The translations under genes were made by a program, and so were the position numbers. The notes under the pieces are model-generated. The model worked only from the letters and a program-made list of their open reading frames with translations, did not search any database and was not told the origin of the DNA. Shown here one piece after another: positions 57,161-64,000 of a stretch of DNA of 64,000 nt. Source of the stretch: Synechococcus sp. AG-679-C18. GTDB taxonomy: Bacteria > Cyanobacteriota > Cyanobacteriia > PCC-6307 > Cyanobiaceae. The DNA is taken from contig QCUL01000001.1 of NCBI GenBank assembly GCA_003210755.1, forward strand, positions 120,667 through 184,666. The letters run 5' to 3'. The first letter of the stretch is position 1, and the number at the start of each line of letters is the position of its first letter.

Positions 57161-58117
57161 ATGAAGAAGGAACTCTCGATTATGGCGGTAGTTGGCGCAA
57201 GCCTAATATTACTGGCTCCATTAGCGACGAAATCAGCGGTGCACGAACCACATTTCAAAGCATTGCCTGCCAAACAAAAGAGCGATCAAACTCAAGGAAG
57301 CATTAATTTTCTGATGGCTCAATCAAAAAACAGCAAGGATCTTGCAGAGGGGATCACACTGTTCAATGCGAGAAAGTACACTGATGCAATTTCATCATTC
57401 AGCAGAGTAATTACAACAGACTCTCCACGTAAACTCAAAAATAAAGCCTTATTTGGAAGGGCACAAGCCTATTTAGTAATCAAACAGCCGGCTTTAGCGA
57501 TCCCAGATCTAAGAATGATAAAATACGCACCCGCTGAAAGAGTAGAGCAGAGCAAGAAAGATTTAGTATTAGGCGTATCTTTCATCCAACTAAAGAATTA
57601 CGACTTAGCAATAAAGTGGCTTACAGAATCAATCAAGCTGGTTCCAAATCAGGCTTCTGCGCACTTAAATCGAGCAGTTGCTTACCAATCCAAAGGAAAT
57701 TTACAAGCAGCGTCCAAAGACTTAGAATTATCTCTAAAGCTAAATCCAACACCGTCAACGATCTACAATCTAGCCGTGCTTGAAAAGAAAAAACAAAACT
57801 ATCAACGCTGTTATAATCTGTTAGCAGAACTAGAAAAATCACAACAACCCTACTCAGGCGTCTTTTTACAAAAGGGACTATGCGCCGCCAAGCTCAACAA
57901 GACGGATCAAGCCCTTAAAGATTTAATCAAGGCAGCTTCCATTGACAAAAGCAATGCCTTTACTTTAGAAAATATTGGATTAATTTTAGCCAAAGGAGGG
58001 AAAACCAAAGCAGCAATAAGCTATCTAGAAAAAGCAGGGCAACTGTATCTCATCAACGGTAAAGCCGAAGAATATACAAAAGTATCAAATATCATTTCGA
58101 ACTTAAATAATCAATAA
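57161..58117 (+). CDS. Secreted or membrane-anchored TPR protein
   Basis: 318 residues. The N-terminus (MKKELSIMAVVGASLILLAP) is a signal peptide or anchor. About six TPR-like helical pairs follow, including FNARKYTDAISSFSRVITTD, QLKNYDLAIKWLTESIKLVP, ASAHLNRAVAYQSKGNLQAA and AKLNKTDQALKDLIKAASID. TPR arrays bind partner proteins. The gene lies between two surface-protein genes, so an assembly role in the periplasm is possible. Confidence 0.82.
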   Translation: MKKELSIMAVVGASLILLAPLATKSAVHEPHFKALPAKQKSDQTQGSINFLMAQSKNSKDLAEGITLFNARKYTDAISSFSRVITTDSPRKLKNKALFGRAQAYLVIKQPALAIPDLRMIKYAPAERVEQSKKDLVLGVSFIQLKNYDLAIKWLTESIKLVPNQASAHLNRAVAYQSKGNLQAASKDLELSLKLNPTPSTIYNLAVLEKKKQNYQRCYNLLAELEKSQQPYSGVFLQKGLCAAKLNKTDQALKDLIKAASIDKSNAFTLENIGLILAKGGKTKAAISYLEKAGQLYLINGKAEEYTKVSNIISNLNNQ

Positions 58118-58219
58118 CCCAATCGAACACCCTAACAAAATCTTGAATTCATAACCAAGCGCAACAAGAAAATAGCAGATTTACAAATAGAACAACCGAA
58201 TTTATTTAGTCGGGATAAA

Positions 58220-58573
58220 TCAGCGAGTGATAACCTTACACTTTGCAGCCTCTGGACTTAACAACACAGGGATCAATCCGGATGCCTGAGGTACTTTTTT
58301 TAGCATTTGCTCAGTAGCAACTAACTCCCCAAAAGTATACCGAGCAAGGAAAGCATTTGCATAGCACTGACAAGCCTGAGACTTAGCATTGACATTTTTC
58401 ACAGCTGCTGTGGCATTGCATCCCTTCACTGTGTTATCAAACCATTGTTGCCGATACGCTTTTTCAGCTTGCGCTGCCTGAGCTGGTGTGACCTGTGAAT
58501 CCTGGGCATGCAATGCGCCTGCAGAACAGACAACCAAAGCAGAACTGAGCGCAAGAGAATGCAAAAATTTCAC
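58220..58573 (-). CDS. Small secreted cysteine protein
   Basis: 117 residues, GTG start, family not recognised. Signal peptide MKFLHSLALSSALVVCSAGA to LHAQ. The mature part has four cysteines (KGCNATAAV, SQACQCYANAF, AAKCKV), likely two disulfides, and a helical region (PAQAAQAEKAYRQQWFDNTV). It faces the TPR gene tail to tail and lies downstream of the giant autotransporter on the same strand. Confidence 0.72.
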   Translation of the reverse strand: MKFLHSLALSSALVVCSAGALHAQDSQVTPAQAAQAEKAYRQQWFDNTVKGCNATAAVKNVNAKSQACQCYANAFLARYTFGELVATEQMLKKVPQASGLIPVLLSPEAAKCKVITR

Positions 58574-58726
58574 ACAACTAAAGCAGATTGTTGAAGTTTA
58601 CATGAAATAGATATATAAAACTCGCCTACGAAGACGAAAAATTCTGCGGCATAAAAAGGACGCTTAGCGCTGCGAGAAAGCGCAAGAAATAAAAACCCAA
58701 GACCCTCTACGAGAGTTAGCATCGGA

Positions 58727-61700
58727 TTAGAAAGGAATTGAAAGACTTGCTCCTACAGATTGATTGGAAGTATTTTCAGAATACTGTCCGCTATAGCTGA
58801 GCTCAATTGACATGCCATTTTGGAAAATAACATCAAGACCTAGCCCAGCAGATAGATAATTGGAATCATTCGTTCCCCAGTTAACAAACGATGAGGGGCC
58901 CCCAGGAGCACCCTGTAACTTCGCGTTCACGGTAGCCTCTCCAAAATAACCAAGGTAACCAACAGCCAACCTTGGCCTAAAGATCACATCACCAGAGATC
59001 AATTCCGTGCCAAATTCAAGCGAGGGGTTGAGAACATAATAGTAATTATTGCCTGACTGGATTTCAAGATTAAGGGCACCAGCTCCAGATTCAGTGAAAC
59101 TCTTTTGATCAATATTCATGTAACTAAGATCAAGTATTGGCCTTAGATAAGAGTTATCAGAAAGCTCAATATCAGTCGAAAAGGAAAGAGTAGAGGTGAA
59201 ATAGCCGATATCCTGAGTGCCTTCGGCTGTTGCATTTTCTGGGAATACATTTCTACGGATTGAATCATACGATGCCGAACCGTAAGCGATTCCTAATGCA
59301 ATTTTATTCTTACCAAAAAGCTTTTTAAATGCTAAACCACCTTCCCAAGAACTACCATCCAAAGATGAGGAGATGGAACGCTGTGGGTTTGAAGTGGATT
59401 TATATTGTGTAAAATTCTCATTTTTTCCAGCAGCCAAGCCAAAGAACCAGTCGCTACCTATTTCCCATTGCGCTCCAACTGAGATGGTATAGGTAGATGA
59501 ATCAAATCCAAAGTTTTGACCATTGGTGGCGCTTGTATAAAAATCGTATTGCGTATTCACCCAGACACATTCATCCTCACTAATAAATTTATAAGGACCA
59601 TCGGCCTGATTGCAGCTGAACATATCATCAACGAAAGCACGAGAAGCAAATTTCACATTGGTAATAGAAGACGTATACGGTTCAGGAGATATTGAGTTGT
59701 AGGCTTCTCGAAGCTCGATAGAGTTAGGCAAATCGTGAATAGCCTCTACAAAAGTGGCCAAATTATTCTCTGGGGAGCTGGCTTGCACCCTATTGATATA
59801 GTTACCGATGGACCGCTGATTACGATTTAACGAACCGAAACCTGCAAAGTTCACATCTAAAGCGAGATATGAATTCAACGCATCATAAACAATGTCATAC
59901 CTAGCAACGGCTGATGGTGCCACATTTAGATCGAGATTGGTATCTAGCAAGCCTTCTTCAGTGATAACAAAAGGCAGTTCCCGATATCCTGGCTGAATCC
60001 GTGAAGAATCACGAGTTGAAAGATTAACATCACCATTAAGAGAAGCAAATCCAGACACGAAAAGCTGCGTGATGACATCATTATCAAAACTCAAATCCGT
60101 ATCAAAATCACTGCCAGCTGTCGAAATATAAGATCCATATAAATCAAACGATCGGTTGGGATCATTGGCGGGAGCCAAGATTCCCTCGTTGATGAAGACG
60201 GAATCAGAAGTGTTGCCGATAAACAAGGTATTACCAGCAAGCACAACAGCACCAGACTTATTCGTAAAGGTATTGGTTCCACCACCAAGATTCACGTCTC
60301 CGAAGACAAGGGCTCCGCTCTCATTACTAACATTGTCATTAGCAGAACCACCTAAAATTGCGAGACCATAGGGTGCTCGATAAGGAGAATTACGCTGCGC
60401 AGCAAAGATTGAACCAGAATTAGATATCTGATTATTACTACCACCCACAGTTTGAATGCCAACACCCTCAGGGCCAGCGGAGATAACAGCTTCAGATGCA
60501 ATCTCAATCTCAATATCTCCTTGATCACCGGTCGCCTCGCTTTGCGCAAAAATACCAACGGCGCCGGTAGTCCGAGCCTCAAGAGTACCTGCATAACGAA
60601 TCGAGACAGCATCAGAAGAACCTTGCCCGCCGGCAGTGCCTCTAAAGAAATTATTGACCATTCCACCACCTCCACCGAGAGACTGAACAGCGATGCCCAT
60701 CGAGCCTTCACCAAGAACAGTAATATCGCCAGCTTGAGAAAAATCTACTGAGCCTCCATTGCCAGTATTATCACTACTGAGTTTTATATCGACGTTTTCC
60801 ACATCCAAATCAGTAATCTTTAGACCACCACCTCCACCAATCGATTGGAGCACAATTCCCGAGGAGTTATTACCTGCAGTAGAAATCGCTCCTTGGTTAT
60901 TCAGTGAAATATTACCTGCATTACCTTGGCTGCCATCGTCACCTCCAAGCGTGATTGCGAGTTGATCGAAACCTGACCCAATAGAAGCACCACCACCTGC
61001 AGCGATTGACTGAATGACTAAGCCAGGTGAAGAGTCATCTTTGGTGGTCAAATCACCTTTAAGAACGTGGGTTGAATTTCCAGCATTTGAATTTGTAGTA
61101 GCGCTTGAGCCCAGAATTACATCATTGGTAGAAATAGTATTCGAAGCTGCGTCACTTGATGTGGTTTTATTGGCTGAAAGATATCCACCACCACCAGAAA
61201 TAGTTTGACTTAATGAACCAAGAGCACTTTGACCCTCAACTGAAATATCACCTACTCGAGAAACTTCAACATTAGAAGAGTTGAAATTTCCTGATTCAAG
61301 AGCACCGAGTCTTGCCTGCGAATTGACTGTTCCTAGTTCATCGGTTTTAGCCTCCTTTGAGGCCGAACCACCACCACCAGAAATAGCTTGCTTAAGTGAT
61401 GCAATAGCGTTTTTGCCTTTAGCTTTGAGATCGCCAAAATGGTTATCAACAAACTTTTTAGCGGCAGCAGTTACATCCTTTTTAACGCCAGCTGCTCCAA
61501 GAGTGATCGCATCCTTTATGATTGCAGGCGTTTTATCCACTTCAGTGGGAGTACCGGGTGGAAGATTTGTGCCATCAGGATTAAGTGTTCTGGCTTGATC
61601 ACTAACATCCATAAAGGTAGTCACGTTGCCACCACCATCACTCACCATCTGGGTAAATTTAGCCCTGCTATTAGCACCTTGAACATCAAAAGTACCGAGG

Positions 61701-64000
61701 TTCGAGTTAACAATAACTTGACCCGCTTGACCATTATTATTTTCAGAGCCGCCTAAGATAAATTTTCCGATAGCATTAGCTGCAGACCATGCGGGACTTG
61801 TCACCGCATGCTTCATGTTGCCACCACCACCGCCTACAGACTGTGCATAAATACCATAAGTATTATCGCCTTTCGTTGTGATACTACCTTCGTGATCAAC
61901 GATGACATCCCCAGCGTCACCACCTTGACCACCGCTTCCACCCAAGGTGATGTTATACAAAGACTGCTTAAAAGCTTTTTTGTTTGCAAGATCCTTCGAC
62001 AGCTTTGCCTCAAATCCCCCATCACCACCGCCGCCACCGACGGATTGAGCATAAACGCCATAGGAGTTTTCACCAGCGGTAGTAATTGCACCACTATTTT
62101 TAACCTTAACAAGATTACCCTTTCCGCCATCACCACCCCTTCCTCCTAAGGAGAATTTTCCACCCTTACTCTTGTCATCGTTGGTTAAAGAAGTATCACC
62201 ACTAATCTTGACGAACGCATTGCCACCAGTTCCCCCTACGGATTGAGCAATAAGACCATGCGCATCTTTTCCATACGTCTTGATTGTTCCTGCATTGACA
62301 ACTTCGACAGTCCCTGCCTCGCCTCCTATCCCTGCCTCACCACCAATCGCAATGGAATAGCTCTTCACATTACTAGGCTTAACTTTCTTCTTATCTTTCT
62401 TTTGTTGAGCTGTAGAAGAACTTACCGTAGAAGCATTACCACCACCACCACCAACACTCATGGCCAAGATTCCATGAGAACGATCACCTGAGGTGATAAT
62501 ACTTCCAGCAGACTGATTATTAACTTCTACTCTGCCAGCAGAAGATCCAATACCACCATTAGCTCCAATCGCGAGGCTGTAGGAGGAGGATTCAGTGCCT
62601 GCACTGGATTTCACCTCGGTTGCACCGGCATTACCTCCACCTCCACTAATTGACTGTGCAAAAATACCAATTGAATTTTCTTTCTGAGTCGCAATTAATC
62701 CAGTATTGGTAACACTAACATCGCCAGATTTTTCAGCAGTGCCGCCACCACCACCAATTGCAACTTGAACAGAAGTCGCTTTGGAGGCTTCCTGATCTTT
62801 TGCAACTTTTGTACCAATCGAACTCTTCGCATAACCACCTGTTCCACCACCACCACCAATACTTTGAGCAAGAATTGCGTGCGAGTTCTCTCCTTCAGTT
62901 GCAATTCGGCCGATATTATTAACATCAACAGATTGCGACTCATTACCAGGGCCACCCTGACCACCAACAGTCAGGCTCAATGATGTATCTGTTGCGGCAT
63001 TCGTATAGGTACCTGAATCACTCGCTGAACCTGTACCACCACCTCCACCAATTGACTGAGCGAAGATACCCAGAGCTTGCTTACCTATCGTCTTGATTGA
63101 GGAATCACTGTCAACACTTACTTTAGAACCCTTGCCACCTCCACCTCCCTTGCTGCCGAGTGTCACAGCAATGGTGGGTGCTGTACTGCCCTTAGTGGAA
63201 GAGCTGCCAGCATTACCACCACCACCACCGATACCTTGTGCAAAAATAGCGTGCGCATTTTCACCACTTGTTTGTACTGAGCCGTTTGCAGTAACTGAAA
63301 CAAGATCCCCACTATCACCACCATCAGGCCCTTCTAAACCAACCGAAACAGCAAGACTCTTCGGAGTAGAGCCCTTTTTACCTTCATCTTCAGGAATATC
63401 AATCGAGACAGATGTTGATGAGCTGTTACCACCACCACCACCAACTGATTGAGCGAATAGACCATAAGATTTTGCTCCGTCTGTAGAGACTTTGCCAATC
63501 GCATCAATAATTGCATTACCCGAAGATCCTCCTTCCCCTCCATCTTGGCCCACCTTGACGGCGATATTCCCTGCATCACCACCCGCGCAGGCATCTCCGC
63601 ATTTATCGGCAAGTGGTGATTCATTGCTGAACATATCAAAGCCAGCATTACCACCGCCTCCGCCAATACTTTGAGAAAGAATTCCATAGGATTCCTCACC
63701 AATTGTAGAAATATCGCCTTTATGAGAAACAGTTGAAGAAGAACCGCTACCACCAGATCCAGTTGAACCGCCCACAGACAGTTGAAGGCCCATGACCTTT
63801 TTAGATTTATCTTTGTCTTTGGATTGCTTCTGATAACCAACACCTAAATTATACGTACCACTACCGCCACCACCGCCGATCGATTGGCTAATCACACCAT
63901 GGCTCTTATCTTGATTAGTACTCAGAGATGAGTAGTTTATAACAGAAGTCTCACCTGCATTGTTACCCGAACCACCACTACCACCTACATTAATCTGGGC
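58727..64000 (-). CDS. Giant repeat-rich autotransporter, 5' end missing
   Basis: At least 1757 residues; the frame stays open to the right window edge, so the start lies outside. About 17 to 18 repeats of roughly 50-90 residues carry the motif SxGIxAQSIGGGGG (variants SYGILSQSIGGGGG, SHAILAQSIGGGGG, SYGVYAQSVGGGGG); later copies decay (SPGLVIQSIAAGGG). A non-repeat linker leads to a C-terminal autotransporter barrel of about 280 residues (VWVNTQYDFYTSATNGQNFG to VGASLSIPF), ending in Phe as outer-membrane barrels do. It is a type Va surface protein, probably a repeated beta-helix stalk. No protease or other catalytic motif was seen. Confidence 0.88.
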   Translation of the reverse strand, partial: AQINVGGSGGSGNNAGETSVINYSSLSTNQDKSHGVISQSIGGGGGSGTYNLGVGYQKQSKDKDKSKKVMGLQLSVGGSTGSGGSGSSSTVSHKGDISTIGEESYGILSQSIGGGGGNAGFDMFSNESPLADKCGDACAGGDAGNIAVKVGQDGGEGGSSGNAIIDAIGKVSTDGAKSYGLFAQSVGGGGGNSSSTSVSIDIPEDEGKKGSTPKSLAVSVGLEGPDGGDSGDLVSVTANGSVQTSGENAHAIFAQGIGGGGGNAGSSSTKGSTAPTIAVTLGSKGGGGGKGSKVSVDSDSSIKTIGKQALGIFAQSIGGGGGTGSASDSGTYTNAATDTSLSLTVGGQGGPGNESQSVDVNNIGRIATEGENSHAILAQSIGGGGGTGGYAKSSIGTKVAKDQEASKATSVQVAIGGGGGTAEKSGDVSVTNTGLIATQKENSIGIFAQSISGGGGNAGATEVKSSAGTESSSYSLAIGANGGIGSSAGRVEVNNQSAGSIITSGDRSHGILAMSVGGGGGNASTVSSSTAQQKKDKKKVKPSNVKSYSIAIGGEAGIGGEAGTVEVVNAGTIKTYGKDAHGLIAQSVGGTGGNAFVKISGDTSLTNDDKSKGGKFSLGGRGGDGGKGNLVKVKNSGAITTAGENSYGVYAQSVGGGGGDGGFEAKLSKDLANKKAFKQSLYNITLGGSGGQGGDAGDVIVDHEGSITTKGDNTYGIYAQSVGGGGGNMKHAVTSPAWSAANAIGKFILGGSENNNGQAGQVIVNSNLGTFDVQGANSRAKFTQMVSDGGGNVTTFMDVSDQARTLNPDGTNLPPGTPTEVDKTPAIIKDAITLGAAGVKKDVTAAAKKFVDNHFGDLKAKGKNAIASLKQAISGGGGSASKEAKTDELGTVNSQARLGALESGNFNSSNVEVSRVGDISVEGQSALGSLSQTISGGGGYLSANKTTSSDAASNTISTNDVILGSSATTNSNAGNSTHVLKGDLTTKDDSSPGLVIQSIAAGGGASIGSGFDQLAITLGGDDGSQGNAGNISLNNQGAISTAGNNSSGIVLQSIGGGGGLKITDLDVENVDIKLSSDNTGNGGSVDFSQAGDITVLGEGSMGIAVQSLGGGGGMVNNFFRGTAGGQGSSDAVSIRYAGTLEARTTGAVGIFAQSEATGDQGDIEIEIASEAVISAGPEGVGIQTVGGSNNQISNSGSIFAAQRNSPYRAPYGLAILGGSANDNVSNESGALVFGDVNLGGGTNTFTNKSGAVVLAGNTLFIGNTSDSVFINEGILAPANDPNRSFDLYGSYISTAGSDFDTDLSFDNDVITQLFVSGFASLNGDVNLSTRDSSRIQPGYRELPFVITEEGLLDTNLDLNVAPSAVARYDIVYDALNSYLALDVNFAGFGSLNRNQRSIGNYINRVQASSPENNLATFVEAIHDLPNSIELREAYNSISPEPYTSSITNVKFASRAFVDDMFSCNQADGPYKFISEDECVWVNTQYDFYTSATNGQNFGFDSSTYTISVGAQWEIGSDWFFGLAAGKNENFTQYKSTSNPQRSISSSLDGSSWEGGLAFKKLFGKNKIALGIAYGSASYDSIRRNVFPENATAEGTQDIGYFTSTLSFSTDIELSDNSYLRPILDLSYMNIDQKSFTESGAGALNLEIQSGNNYYYVLNPSLEFGTELISGDVIFRPRLAVGYLGYFGEATVNAKLQGAPGGPSSFVNWGTNDSNYLSAGLGLDVIFQNGMSIELSYSGQYSENTSNQSVGASLSIPF

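Noticed and set aside
60156..63674. Plus-strand reading frames rich in Pro, Ser and Thr opposite the giant autotransporter
   Set aside because: They are the antisense of Gly/Ser repeats and have no ribosome sites or family features.
58727..64000. CRISPR-like or satellite repeats in the GGC/ACC-rich stretch
   Set aside because: The periodicity is that of protein repeats in one open frame, with variable spacing and no identical short repeats.

Overview
The window comes from a marine picocyanobacterium, most likely Synechococcus (sub-cluster 5.1 type). The evidence is the gene order (secE-nusG-rplK-rplA-rplJ-rplL; then argJ, coaE, gatB, thiO, ndk, speA, alaS), the Flv3/Flv1 flavodiiron pair with C-terminal flavin-reductase domains, an ABC1-type kinase, a DUF3747 protein, an Hsp20 gene and many small secreted proteins of unknown family. 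The core genes are moderately GC-rich. Several inserted blocks (about 16.9-19.9 kb, 33.6-38.2 kb, 55.1-58.7 kb) are visibly richer in A+T. The species was not identified.

Layout. 1-2.3 kb: pyrD (3' end cut off by the window), rnhA and a DUF3747 protein. 2.4-9.4 kb: a minus-strand run of lactoylglutathione lyase, ClpB-type chaperone, secE, nusG, rplK, rplA, rplJ and rplL, with an L10-leader-type RNA before rplJ, a strong terminator after rplL and a possible small RNA beyond it. 9.5-14.3 kb: enolase, a secreted protein, an ABC1/UbiB-like kinase and two small accessory proteins. 14.4-27.1 kb: argJ, coaE, gatB, thiO, ndk and speA, interrupted by a secreted-protein/DMT-transporter block between coaE and gatB and by an RTX-type GDSL hydrolase between gatB and thiO. 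27.1-38.2 kb: an insertion between speA and alaS that holds a cAMP module (Crp-like regulator, lone cNMP-binding protein, CHASE2 adenylyl cyclase, FecR-domain barrel protein), a second decayed copy of the speA tail, a Coq4-like protein and an RND efflux operon. 38.3-55.1 kb: alaS; a SNF2 helicase-SWIM-MEKHLA gene string; an Nramp-related transporter lacking the DPGN motif; hsp20 with a candidate RNA thermometer; a TRAP transporter; flv3-flv1. 55.6-64 kb: a cell-surface region with a short trimeric autotransporter, a TPR protein, a small cysteine protein and a giant repeat-rich autotransporter running off the window edge.

How the parts may work together. The most interesting link joins the adenylyl cyclase, the two cNMP-binding proteins and two perfect TGTGA-N6-TCACA sites. 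Each site lies about 100 bp in front of one of two related secreted-protein genes (18417-19301 and 19495-19875). The Crp-like regulator has an R-E-x-x-S-R recognition helix, compatible with such sites. This would make a local circuit in which cAMP controls secreted or surface proteins; it is an inference from sequence. The duplicated, 83 percent identical speA tail shows that the cAMP module arrived by recombination at the speA 3' end. The hsp20 leader can fold into a small hairpin that hides the ribosome binding site, as in the known cyanobacterial hsp17 thermometer.
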